DNA of 64,000 nucleotides from contig NC_030382.2 of the NCBI RefSeq assembly GCF_001625215.2, positions 34,892,610-34,956,609 on the forward strand, in the 5' to 3' direction. The notes under the pieces are model-generated. The model worked only from the letters and a program-made list of their open reading frames with translations. It did no database searches and was not told the DNA's origin. Within the stretch, counting starts at the first letter, position 1; each line of letters opens with the position of its first letter. Made by a program: the position numbers and the translations under genes. Shown in pieces: positions 10,971 through 21,528 of the stretch. The stretch is from Daucus carota subsp. sativus. Its lineage: Eukaryota; Streptophyta; Magnoliopsida; Apiales; Apiaceae.

Positions 10971-11695
10971 TAGGGGTGAGCATCGGACGGTTTGGACGGT
11001 TTGAAGGGTCTAAACCAAACCAAACTGAAATAATCGGTTTTTCAAAATCTCAATCCAAAACCAAACCATTATGTTTAAAATCCAAACCAAGCCAATCCGT
11101 TTAAAACGGTTCGGTTTGGTTTCGGTTTAAACCGTTTTTTATACGTAAAACAAAGTTAACAACATAATTAAATTTTAACTTGAAAAATTAGGAATGAAAA
11201 TTCAATTTATATTTTTTATTTAATCATATTTAAAGAGGATACAAGAATATATTAGCTTGATGAATAAAAAGAGATGAAAGAAAATAAAAAAAAAATGTGA
11301 TTTGTATACTTTTATAAAAATATAAATAAAAAGAATGGAAACATAATACATACATCAAAATTAATATTATAAAATAGAATAAATAATATTTGTAAAAAAA
11401 ATCTTTAGTAGGATACCTTTTATATGTTTAAGATTTTATATTTTTTTGTAGATTATAATTTTATTTTTAGTAATACATTATTAGTACATGTATATTAATG
11501 TTTAAATTTACACATTCGGTTCGGTTCAGATTTATCGGTTGGTTTGAAGGTAAAAACCGAAACCAAACCAAAATAATTCGGTTTTTAAAATTTGTAACCA
11601 TAACCAAACCAAACCGTTATTAAACCGTTAAATTCGGTTTGGACGGATTATATCGGCCGGTTTCGGTCGGTTTGGAGAATTTTTACTCACCCCTA
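10971..11695. mobile_element. hAT-type non-autonomous element with CGGTTTGG-rich ends
   Basis: Termini TAGGGGTGAG and CTCACCCCTA are inverted. An 8-bp near-perfect duplication (AACACATA at 10963, AACACACA at 11696) flanks them, as for hAT insertions. Both ends are packed with CGGTTTGG/AAACCG motifs around an AT-rich core with no coding potential. The element at 34662 has the same architecture and nearly the same length. Confidence 0.75.
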
Positions 11696-11703
11696 AACAC
11701 ACA

Positions 11704-12484
11704 ATAATTACCTCCTCTTTTGCGACCTACAATTAACGCTCCGAAAGTGACAGTTGTTATGCGCATCTGTTTTCACCCCTTTTTCTTCACTCTGCTTTTC
11801 ACCCTTTTTCCTTTACTCTGCGGCTGCTTCTCTTAATTAGGGTTATTAATAACTGATATGTTTTTATATATAGGCATCTAAGTATCCTATAACTAATATA
11901 ACTCTAATTATTAATGTTAATTCTATTTAAATTCAAATTACTAAAATAATATTAATAATTAAGACAAAGCAAGAAGTTAAAACAATAACTTTATCTCAAA
12001 TGGATAAAAATGTTAAAGAGAATATAAATAAATTAATTTTATGTATGTGGTTAATGCATTTCAATATCAAACTAAATACTTCCGTACCTCAAATAGTTTG
12101 AATGGTTTATTTATATTTATGAGTTCATGTGTTGAAATTTCATGAAAAGTTTGTTTTGTATTTACTGATGCTCTGAGCCTAGATAGTTTTACAAAACCAT
12201 CTCTACGGCTCACAAAATGAATTCTTAAATTTAAATTAATGTTTCACATATATGTATACCAGTCTTCTATATTTGTGCATTTTGACACGTGAAGATTTTC
12301 ACATTACAGATATGCTATATCCTCGCAATAAACATGTATTACACTACGTTACAACAAAAACAATTCAATAATTTCAAGGCTAAGTGTGATCCGCAACACG
12401 ATTAAAATTGAAAATGCACACGATCTGTGAAATTTATTTCTATTTACTTACCAAGACTTGATTTCTTGTAATCTCAAAACAAAT
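11704..12484. other. Intergenic, downstream of the OVATE pseudogene
   Basis: AT-rich, no coding region or clear repeat seen. A short duplicated pyrimidine phrase (CTTTACTCTGC) occurs near 11790-11822. Confidence 0.4.
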
Positions 12485-13022
12485 TTATTCGAAAAAATTG
12501 ATAATTAGTTCATGAAGAGCTTCAGAATTGAGTAAAAGATAACAAGCAAGAAGTTATTCAAACTCCTCTTTCGTACTGATATTGTGCTCCATAATCATCT
12601 TTATCATCGACTCCTTGAAGTCCAGGTCGGGATCTTTAGTGTCCTTCTTCACAATAGTAACACTCCTTAGACATGAATGTGATGATGCACTTTTCAGGCC
12701 TTCAACTTGGATAAGCCTCTTTGATGCTAACCTTGGTGAATTAGCTCTCGGTTTCCTAACAGGACATTTTTTTTCTTTTCACTAATACTACATGAACCTC
12801 CCTCTTCAAATTCGATTGATTTTTCTTGAAACTTTATATCTGGTTTTCTTCCATCACCTTTATTAAGCTTGGTTATGATTGGTTTGTGCCCAAGTTGGGA
12901 CACTAAATCAAAGTTGCTCCACTTTTCTTCTTGTGGTTGTAATTTCTGATCATGGAATTGTCGTTTTTAATCATGTTGTCATAATGGTTGGATGGAGAAT
13001 CGACTTTCAGTATTTTAAATTC
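12485..13022 (-). pseudogene. OVATE family protein pseudogene, C-terminal half
   Basis: Continues the minus-strand OVATE gene that starts at 16976 beyond the inserted transposons. Reading low-ward one finds an LRANSPRLASKR-like motif typical of the linker, then the OVATE domain (DPDLDFKESMIKMIMEHNI ... LLACYLLLNSEALHELI). The frame is broken: at least one shift in the linker, and a TAA stop at 12556-12554 inside the OVATE domain where the family has Gln or Glu before LLACYL. A further stop follows at 12487-12485. OVATE proteins are plant-specific transcriptional repressors that interact with TALE homeodomain proteins and shape organs. This copy cannot make a complete OVATE domain. Confidence 0.8.
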
Positions 13023-13895
13023 GGGTTAATAATCAAGTGAGTCATCAGGGTGGGCTCGATATATCAGGTTGGTCACTGAACTCAAAACCGTCTCAAATTG
13101 GTCACTCAAGTCGATTACACGTATCTTTAAATATGAGTTAAAGAAGTAAAAATATTATTTACAGAGGTTTACGTATTATTCTTGAATGTTACCACAACTA
13201 AGTATAATGTTATGACTTGTAGTATTTATAATAATATATTTTGATTTCATCAAGTTTATTTATTAATTGTTTTTAATTAAAACAAAGGAATTAACTATAT
13301 AATAAAAAATAAATAACAAATAAACTTGATAAAATCTAAATATATCAATATCAATCAATATCAATATTCATTCAATTCAATATATTCTAAATTCTTGCTA
13401 GCATTGACACTTCCTAAATGACTAAATTTGCCCTTTCCAGTTTTCACGCTCATATACAAACCATTTGCTTTTAAGACTTTTTACTTATTCTCGGGTAACC
13501 CAGCTTAAAATGGGTAAAACCCATCGTCAAATCAGTGTAATTTTGGTGTATTGTGGATAGTCCACATTTTCGTGGATACTCCAACTTCTCGTTTGCTAAT
13601 CACGTATCTACAAATTAGGTATCAGTCCTCCATGTGCCGCTTTCTTCTCATATTTCGATCATCCACCCAGAAATTTGAAATTTAAAATCCCACGTTTTAT
13701 GGAGACGTGATCTCTGGAGCAGTGTGGTGTTCTTGGCCTTCCTCTCTGATTATTCACGGAATAACTACGAACTGTATTTTCCATGGCTGGTGGGTATAAT
13801 GACTATGGCTGTTTCTTTTGTTGCGCTTCTCCACTGCGTTGTTTGTTTTAATACCCTTCATTGTGTTCTTCGCCCTTCGTTGTGTTCTTTAGACC

Positions 13896-14466
13896 TAGCA
13901 ATTTGGTACACGACACGAAAACACGACACGAACACGACACGAAAAGTTCGGGTTTGGTTTTCAATATTCGGTACACGAATACGAAAGTACACGAACACGA
14001 AAATACACGTTGAATTTAGTGTCGGGTTCGGGTTTTTATTTTATATACACGAAAGTACACGAATGTACACGATATATATATATTTTTAAAAAAATAAGTT
14101 TATGTTCGTGTAAAAATATATATATTTATATATATAATATATATACATGTACAAATTTGTACATAATTGTATACATATATAAAGATTTAATATATATTTC
14201 ACTATATAATACATAAAAATGCATATATTTCATTAAATAATACATAAAAAATGTATTTTTTAAATATATTTTAGTTAAATTTAATTATTATATTTATATT
14301 AAATGTACACGAAAACTACACGAAAAGTACACGACACGTTTCGAAACGGGTACGGGTTTAAGATTAGGTACACGAATCCGAAACGGGTCGGGTACGGGTT
14401 TCACCTTCAAGTACACGAAACGTTAAAGTACACGACACGAAAGTACACGACACGACACGATTGCCA
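13896..14466. mobile_element. hAT-like element with ACACGAAA/ACACGACACG-rich ends
   Basis: Ends TAGCAAT and ATTGCCA are near-inverted, and both flanks consist of repeated ACACGA units around an AT-rich core. The layout matches the elements at 10971 and 34662. I could not find a convincing target duplication, so the class is inferred from architecture. Confidence 0.5.
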
Positions 14467-14469
14467 GGA

Positions 14470-14740
14470 ACACTGTTCTTCGCCGTCTGTGCAATTCACA
14501 TCTTATTCTTGCGTCCTTAGCCATGGCTGGGATTTGCAGGTAATGGATCGACTCAGCGCAGACCATCGTTTTCTGATCATTCACAGATCACTGCGACCTT
14601 GCATAAGACATGTCCGGTATGTTCTCAACCTTGGAATGCAGTTGAATCCGTTTTCCAGTACTATTACATCAAGTGTTTGATAAAATGCTCCAACGAGGAA
14701 GATTACTTCCACGTTCAAAGTATGGATGATAGTTAAATTA
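14470..14740 (+). pseudogene. Unrecognised exon-like fragment in the Helitron
   Basis: A stretch reads through as ...HKTCPVCSQPWNAVE... with two further Cys residues in one frame (about 14560-14735) and has splice-like borders (GCAG before 14540). It has coding character and looks like a captured zinc-binding segment, but I do not recognise the source gene. Confidence 0.3.
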
Positions 14741-15000
14741 GAGTTCCAATTTCTGATAATGATTTTTATTATAAGTGATTTTACAGGTCAAAAGCAAAGG
14801 CCTATTGGTATTCACTCTCCTACTGCTATCATATATCTGCAACTACCATCATTTGGGCATTCTAATGACAAAGATTTTATATTTTCCTGACCAGTGGTGA
14901 ATTACAATAGCAAGGAATTTTATTTTTGCAGGAAATGCTCACGATTCAAAATTTGAGATCGATATATCGACTATGATTTCTCACGTTATCCATTACCAGG

Positions 15001-15425
15001 TTTGCCACTGGAAGCCGTGCAACACTATTTGATTTAACAGGGAACTTGAGCACCAGTTATGGCCTCAAGTCCTGGATCAAAGCCGGGGTTTTAAGAAGAA
15101 AAGTGATAATGGGCTTGCCATTTTATGGGAAGACTTGGAGCCTGAAAGATCCGGAAGTGAGCGGACTTGGAGCCTCGGCTATGAGTATAGGTCAGGGGCA
15201 GAAGGTATACTAACATATCTGAAATAGAGAATCACAACCTGGCAAATAAGACCAAAGTGACATATGACGCCACAACTGTCTCTACTTATTCAGTAGCAGG
15301 GAGTACATGGATTGGTTATGATGATATTGTATCGACGACTGTTAAGATTGGATATGCACAGTCCCTTAGAATTGGTGGTTACTTCTTTTGGGCCCTCAAT
15401 GGTGATCACAACTGGATCATATTCT
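15001..15425 (+). pseudogene. Class V chitinase (GH18) C-terminal fragment captured by the Helitron
   Basis: The translation contains STSYGLKSWIKAGV, VIMGLPFYGKTWSLKDP, then after one frameshift near 15210 TYDATTVSTYSVAGSTWIGY and GYFFWALNGD. These are the conserved C-terminal strands of plant class V chitinases, including the GLPFYGKTW and FWALNGD barrel motifs. The catalytic DxDxE segment, signal peptide and N-terminal half are absent, so no enzyme can be made. The frame also runs into intron-like sequence after 15425. It sits in the same orientation as the Helitron. Similar captures are well known for Helitrons and Pack-MULEs; the borders found here assign it to a Helitron. Confidence 0.75.
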
Positions 15426-16541
15426 TTTTTTATTCTTTTAGGATTTTCTCAGATTTTTCTCGCTCATGGAAAAGTTCTTACCCTATCTATAGTGTATGTA
15501 TGATTCACATATGATGGATATAATAGTTGTGTCATTACTGAAGACTGACTAAGCACAAATAAATATTAATTTATTGCTTGAGTTTATACTATTTCTTACA
15601 ATGTTACTGTTCTCTGTATTAGGTTGCTTAAGTTTATAATATTTCTTACAATGTTACTGTTCCCTGTATTAGGTGTTGGTGTGCCAATTCCATCTACAGA
15701 ATCATATATAGTACAGAATAGTCCACCTTTTAAAAACAAAAGCGCTCGATATCAACTTCCAGCATCCAGTATAATTTCACGTTACAATATATTCTACTAT
15801 TATTTTTTTATTACATTTTTTTCTTTTTGATTAGATTTATTAGATATGTGAATTTTGCATTTTACTAAATTTAATTTCAAAATTTTACTTCTAAATAATA
15901 GTAGAATATATTGTTGGAAGTAAGAGAAAAAAAATCTTTTTTTATTTTATTTCAATTTGAAAATTATTGTATATGGTCTCTTCATATCTTTTTAGTTGCA
16001 GAATAAAAGGCATGACGACGCCAAGAAACTGTCAATAAATATCTTATTTTAATTTGAAATACTATCGTATAGCCTATGCCATATAAACTGCCTAAAATAA
16101 CTTCTGAATTTAACATTGTTTATTTTGTTTGGATTGATCTGTGAAGTTCACATTGCTTTGAGTTAAATGTGTGTGATACTCGAAAAGTAATTGTTTACGA
16201 GTTATTACGAGAAGTGGTTTCTGATTGTGATATCCGTTAATGATATATTTTATTGCTATCGTTGAAAACTGGTTGAAATTTTGAAAATTGAATGGAATAT
16301 CAACAATTTCCGTGTGCAAAGCACGGGCAAAAAGCTAGTTATTATAAATACTAGAAGTCATAACATTGTACTTAGTCATGGTAACAGTCAAGAATAATGT
16401 GTAAATCTATGTAAATAATATTTTTACTCTTTGAACTCATATTTGAAGATACATGTAACTGACTTAAGTGACCAATTTGAGACGGTTCTGAGTCGTGACC
16501 AACTTGATATATGAAGCACACTTTGGTGGCTCATTAACCCG

Positions 16542-16976
16542 TTTAAATTCAGCATCCAGATCATAGAAAACAGAATCATTCTGGACCTGTTCCATCATGT
16601 GAGGCGTAGAATAAACGGATTCATGGCTTACATGACAGCCAGGGTACTCATCAGAAACAGAAAAGTTTGCAATTAGCTTCGGAGATGCTTTAATTTTCTC
16701 CGCGTCGCATCTTCTGTCGGATGATTTTCTTCTTTCTGACAAATGAGAGGTCGACTTGAAGTCTAGATTGAAGTAGTAAGACTTCCTAAGGTGACATGTT
16801 TGTTTGTGCGCTGCTGCAGTAGATGATGAGAAAGGAGATGACTTTGTTTTGGATTGAACTTTTTTGTTCGAGAATTTATGCGTCAAGTTCTGCAGCTTGC
16901 CAGTACTCATGTGGTTGAGCTTATAAAACCAGGCGTTCGGCAGCATATCTGACATCTTATACCTGTAATTACCCAT
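16542..16976 (-). pseudogene. OVATE family protein pseudogene, N-terminal half
   Basis: Starts at ATG 16976-16974 with MGNYRYKMSDMLPNAWFYKL, the conserved N-terminal motif of OVATE family proteins. A Lys/Ser-rich linker (SNKKVQSKTKSS, SERRKSSDRR) follows, as usual in the family. The reading frame is open for about 145 codons until the foldback element (target duplication 16542-16550), where the OVATE-coding remainder is displaced by 3.5 kb to 13022 and below. OVATE genes are usually intronless, so this is disruption rather than an exon border. A further 26 codons read into the transposon arm before a stop. Upstream sequence to 17100 has no clear TATA box. Confidence 0.8.
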
Positions 16977-18489
16977 CAAAAACAAGCTTCATTTTTGACA
17001 GCTTTAGGATGAGTTTAATATATTATATAAAAGAATTAGGAGATGAAGAGAAAAAGGACTTCTATGTGACCGGATACTAGCTCCGTGTTAGTGGCGGAAT
17101 CACAATTACAAAACGGAGGACTAAAAATATGTATCATCAGGAAATAAAAGTCTAGAACAAAAAAAAGATTTACTAAGACTTCGAAGGTCAGTCGGGATTA
17201 TAGCCTGTAATTCGGCTTGTACCTAGGACCATGAGAATCGAAGGTTGACAAGAGGTACTGAGATGCTTCTCTGACAAAGAGAAAATGATGCTACCTTTTA
17301 TAAAAATGCATGCCAGGGTGATCCTTACAGTTTAAGGTCATGAAATAAACAAGAACATGCTGAGTTGGTCATGGACTCTTGCCTCAATCAGGTCCCTTGG
17401 CAAGCAGCTTTACCAGGCAGGAAGAATCTGCCAAGGAGAAGAACAGATTTCACAATCTGAAAGGATCTTACAGAACAATTATACGATGTTATAGTAGAAA
17501 AGTTACAAAAGAAAGATATCTTGTTATCTCGTTACCTTGTTCAACTTCACAATAACACGGTACATGGTTAAGGTCCACAAAACAACACTTCCAGATTTCG
17601 AAATATGTTCAGGAAAAAAAATGTTTTAACATATCATAGCTTAACAGTGTACGGAGGAGGGCATGCGTTGAAAATTATAATATTTAAATATTAAAAAAAA
17701 TATTTCTATCATTGATATTATTTGAAGTTTGTAAAATTAGGCCTCATCTTGGGATTCGCCCGAGGCCACAAAACTTATTGAGCCGGCCCTAGAAACCACA
17801 AAAAGCAAGCAAGAATGTATGAAAACTGAGTAATACCCAGAATTTCAGTGACAATACATGTAAAATACGTGAAAAGCAGAGGAGCTGAAGGCCAAAAGGA
17901 CCTCATAATTTTTATGCTGACCTTTTTTCGAAGCTTTTACTTCGAAAGATTTGGGGCACTCCTCATATTCCATGAACTTAACAATGCTTTCCTAGTGATT
18001 TGCGGGATTTTTAGACTCTTTAAAGTTTCTCCGTCCGAATATTTCTATATAGCTAAAGCATGTGTACATGTACCAAAAATTTTATTTATACAATACTTGT
18101 AGCAGAACCTGTAGTCATTCTCTATGAATTTACGTTCTATTACTCGAACCAGCTAGTGTCCATGAATCATCTGATATCTCAAGCTCAAAGTGTAAAGTAA
18201 CAACAAAGCATCAATCAACTATGAAACTCAATGATTCATGATAACTCGACCGAAGAAGATGATAACTTTCTACCAATCAAAGTCAGCAAATCCCTCGTAG
18301 ATATAGTCCGAAGTCTACACTGAAAAGGAATTTACAATATTTACTAAATTATTTGAGACAAGCTGGATTTTTGGTTTCCTAGCATGGCTCGGATTGGGAA
18401 TTATATATAGTGTAAATAGGTAAGGCAAAAACAAAAAGTTAAAGAACAGGAGTAGGATTTGGACAAGCTGGATATATGTAACCTGACCC
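16977..18489. other. Intergenic between OVATE pseudogene and GRP copy A
   Basis: No gene seen. Near 17730-17795 a phrase GAGCCGGCCCTAG marks what looks like the end of an unclassified repeat. Blocks at about 17990-18070 and 18135-18215 match sequences found downstream of GRP copy A (20500-20570 and 19706-19790), and the second also matches downstream of copy B. Confidence 0.45.
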
Positions 18490-18497
18490 TATATATA
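18490..18497 (+). promoter_or_regulatory. TATA box of GRP copy A
   Basis: TATATATA lies 72-79 bp upstream of the ATG and is conserved in position with the box at 33067 of copy B, followed in both by a CATCCC phrase. Confidence 0.6.
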
Positions 18498-18568
18498 CCT
18501 ATACATCCCTGCTTTAGAGAGCTCATTATATTGTCGCTGTAAAATAATTGTTCTCACGTGCGAGAGAT

Positions 18569-19204
18569 ATGAAGAGGTTCAGCGTCTTTTATTGTTGTTT
18601 GTTCTTGGTCATCTTGTTGGTCCATGGAGTGTTGGCGAATACAGTGGAGAATGATAATGTGTTGGGGTCCAAGAAAGATGATAAGGCCACGGGGGCTGAA
18701 GTTGAGAGTTCGAAACCGAGATGGTTTGGAGGTGGATTTTATTGGGGACGCCCTGGTGGTTGGTATACTGGAGGAGGTAGTGGTGCGCCTGGTAGAGCAG
18801 GTTGTGGTGGCAATGGTGGCGGTCCTGGTGGTGGCGCGGGTGGTTGTGGCGGAAATGGAGGTGTAGGTGGATATGGCGGAGGAATGCCTGGTTGGGGTGG
18901 TCGTGGAGGCAATGGAGGGGGCGCGGGAGGAGGTGCTGGGGGTGCAGGTGGATATCCTGGAGGAACACCTGGACAGCCTGGTTGGGGTGGCCGTGGAGGT
19001 GATGGCGGTAGTGCAAGTGGTAGCCAAGGGGGAGGTGGTTCATATTCAATGCCAAATCCTAATGATCCTAGGTGCGGAAATATTCAAATGGCTCAGATTC
19101 CTAATGGATATTTGATTAGTTATGATTGTGGTAATTGCAATTACCAGTACACTATCGATTACAATGGAATGACTCCGGGCAATGGTAGGATTACTTGTTA
19201 TTAG
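18569..19204 (+). CDS. Secreted glycine-rich protein, copy A
   Basis: A 211-residue protein. The ATG at 18569 is chosen because MKR is conserved in copy B; the 5' extension of the frame lacks an ATG. Residues 1-23 form a signal peptide (LFLVILLVHGVLA, likely cleavage after Ala23). A short charged stretch follows, then PRWFGGG and a glycine-rich domain (about 52-158) of GGNGG/GGAGG/GWGGRGG repeats. A 53-residue C-terminal module holds four Cys (about 169, 187, 190, 210) and ends GRITCY. Secreted glycine-rich proteins of this layout are usually cell wall or extracellular components. The C-terminal Cys module is not one I can name, so the specific role is open. No introns. Tandem partner: 33162-33797, same length and nearly identical. 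Confidence 0.85.
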   Translation: MKRFSVFYCCLFLVILLVHGVLANTVENDNVLGSKKDDKATGAEVESSKPRWFGGGFYWGRPGGWYTGGGSGAPGRAGCGGNGGGPGGGAGGCGGNGGVGGYGGGMPGWGGRGGNGGGAGGGAGGAGGYPGGTPGQPGWGGRGGDGGSASGSQGGGGSYSMPNPNDPRCGNIQMAQIPNGYLISYDCGNCNYQYTIDYNGMTPGNGRITCY

Positions 19205-21528
19205 TTCTTTAAGTGTTGCTCTGTATGTGTAACATACTCTACCAACATGAAACACACTCTTAGTTTGGTCTTTCAAGTAGTAGTGCTAGATAGTTCGTTT
19301 TAGTTTGTTAGTTCAGTTTAGTTTCATAAAGTCTCTTGACTGTGTATGAAGAATCGCAATCAGATTTATGCAGTGTTTGTATCTTCCATTTTATAAAATA
19401 ATTGTCTTCTATGTTTTTCCTGCAATCTTTAATTTATACACATGATAATTAATTATATAAATTTCATCAAGCACTACCCTCTGCTTGGTTACAAGTGTTG
19501 GTGTTGGCCAGAGTTTCAAAGTGAAGCTGAATCTGGGGTGCGAATAATTAAGTTTCTGCAATGCAGAATTTTGCTTAAATATGTAAATTCGGTACTCCAT
19601 GTTTTCAATCTAAATGAGTTCTACTTTAACGAGATTAATGGACTTGCAAATTTAAGATTTATACAGTCGTTGCAGAATCGGTAAACAAACTGTGTGGATT
19701 TACTTTACACTCGAACCGGTCACTGTTCATGAATCATCTAACATCTCAATTTCGAAGTGTAAAGTAACAGCAAAGCATACATCAACCACATAACGGGCAT
19801 TTACTACACCAGGCCACAGCATCCCTGACCATGATTTCGCAGATAACAAAAGCACTTTACCAAGCACAATGAATAATGGCACTAGCAAGACTGATAGCCA
19901 GAGATTAAGTAAAGAATACAAAGAATCAATGAAAATCTGTCATAAGACACAAGTAGCTTTGGCATTATATGCACAAGACTTATCTCTCCAGACAGTAGGA
20001 GAGCATTCTGTAAGAAAATCTAAAAAAAGGGGGCATGCAACTTCAATTGCAAGAACAAATTATTTATGATAGTGCAAATTAAGGAAAGTACTAAACCTGA
20101 TTGTTAATATTGTTCTCGGGTTCAAATTTATTGCTCTGGGGTTGAAATTATCAAACCTTTTGAATTTGATCTGTAATGAACCTAGCTCACGCAAAACTTC
20201 CGAATCTAATAAAATTGGTCCTCAAAATCCTTTTCGGGACAAAAAATTATAGCCTGAACCTCATGGGAGGATACATGTTTAACCCCATAATAAGAATAGC
20301 CTTAGCAACATAACTTTGAGAATGATTATATGATTAGCGGTGTTATAAATAATCATAGAAGACAGTTATTCATACCTTTTATCTTTTTGTTTATCGAAAT
20401 TCAGGCCAGCATTCTAGCTCTAACATGACCAAGAATTCATGATCCTTAAGCACTATTGGCTAAAGGAAGTGCTTTTCTAATAGCGATTAGCGAGGATCTT
20501 CAGACTCATTAAAGTTTCCTGTCAGAATTTTCTATATACCTAAAGCATGTGTAAAACAAATTTTCTTTTTGTCAAACTCACTTGTTATATATACTGCTAA
20601 TCAGATTCTCACTTAATAGTAGAGCTAAAAGTTTTATCATTCATACTGATAAAACTCAATTGCAAGAACAAGAGTCAGTTGATGAAAAGTTCACCCTCAG
20701 TGAAGAAAATGAAAATTCAACTTACCTATCAAAGTCTGCAAAATCCATCATAGAATTCGCAGGAATTAAGCATAATGGACATGATAAATTCTTCCAGAAA
20801 TTTGTTTTAAAACAAATTCAACATTTGATGGCTAAATTTCTAATTTTCTCTGGGAGGCAATAACAGATTTTGTAAATTGAGATGGGCTTGGATTAACTGC
20901 TGCCTCTCTGATCAAACTCTTATTATTGATTAACGCTCACAGAGGTTTTTGATATAACTTGGCTAAGTATTAATACAAAATAATTATTGAAAAAAAGAAA
21001 TCAAATCATTCTCAGGTAGAAAACACTTTCTTGTACTGGTGAGAAAGTAAAAAAGCAAAAACTATCACCATATAAGTGCAATGCAGAGCACAGTCACTGT
21101 CCTCATAAGCATTACACCAACTAACTGGGGACAAATGTGTCGGGTTCCAGCACCTTTTACACACTCAAAGGTGTCCTAATAGAGTATTGCTGTAGATGAA
21201 CTTAGAAACCTAGAATCAGTAATTACCAGTAAATGTTATTTTTTTTTTTAATCGTAAATGTTGCCTGATAGCTAAAACACTCTGAAGTATTGAAGTTGCT
21301 CATTTGCTTTTCATAACTGGAGAAATACTGGTGGTTACAATAATATCAATTTGTCTTATATGTAAAATGTAGTGGCAATTTGTAGAATTGCTTCATATAA
21401 TTGGGTGATTGAAGTGCGAGCAACTTCAATTCTGTACTCTTTCAATAATTGATGTGAGAACACTGCAATTGGGATACATCGCGACAGGATTTCAACTGGA
21501 TTGGGATTGAACCTTTGGCAAGTGCTAA
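19205..21528. other. 3' flank of GRP copy A, no gene seen
   Basis: Holds the GRP 3' UTR and non-coding sequence shared with copy B (for example 19495-19560 and 19706-19950 match 34085-34150 and 34285-34590). The segment at about 20000 ends in AGAGCATTCTGTAAG, the uninterrupted counterpart of the hAT target site at 34654. I could not call a gene; a minus-strand frame at 19921-19727 is partly conserved in copy B but breaks there. Confidence 0.5.

Larger units (their letters stand above)
13345..16338 (+). mobile_element. Gene-fragment-bearing Helitron
   Basis: It starts with TC directly after an A (13344). It ends with a hairpin (CCGTG...CACGG, 16310-16326), GCAAAAAG, then CTAG (16335-16338) directly before T. 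When removed, the flanks rejoin at an AT dinucleotide and restore the right arm of the foldback element base for base, so the borders are well supported. Internally it holds gene-like fragments (class V chitinase C-terminal part; an unrecognised Cys-containing fragment at about 14545-14735), an hAT-like insertion (13896-14466), and a 50-bp tandem duplication starting at 15574 and 15624. No Rep/helicase is seen, so it is non-autonomous. Confidence 0.8.
13023..16541. mobile_element. Foldback (MULE-like) MITE, split by a Helitron
   Basis: Two parts, 13023-13344 and 16339-16541, rejoin to a 525-bp element made almost wholly of two inverted arms (ends GGGTTAAT and ATTAACCC; arms about 200 bp at the tips, continuing to a short loop near 13295). 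The arms share the phrase AAATTGGTCACT and its complement. A 9-bp direct repeat TTTAAATTC flanks it at 13014-13022 and 16542-16550, the size expected of Mutator-like elements. One extra base at the right end leaves the exact border uncertain by 1. It carries no transposase. Confidence 0.75.

Noticed and set aside
13023..16541. A single 3.5-kb Pack-MULE carrying the chitinase fragment
   Set aside because: Initially attractive because of the flanking inverted arms, but the right arm continues at 13300-13344, so the cargo belongs to a Helitron inserted into a short foldback element.
18554..19055. Long reading frames on the opposite strand and other frames of GRP copy A (and the same at 33015-33654)
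   Set aside because: They follow from GGN-codon periodicity; only the plus frame has a signal peptide and conserved C-terminus.
19727..19921. A conserved membrane-protein frame on the minus strand
   Set aside because: The matching part of copy B is interrupted by an extra segment of about 55 bp and changes frame.
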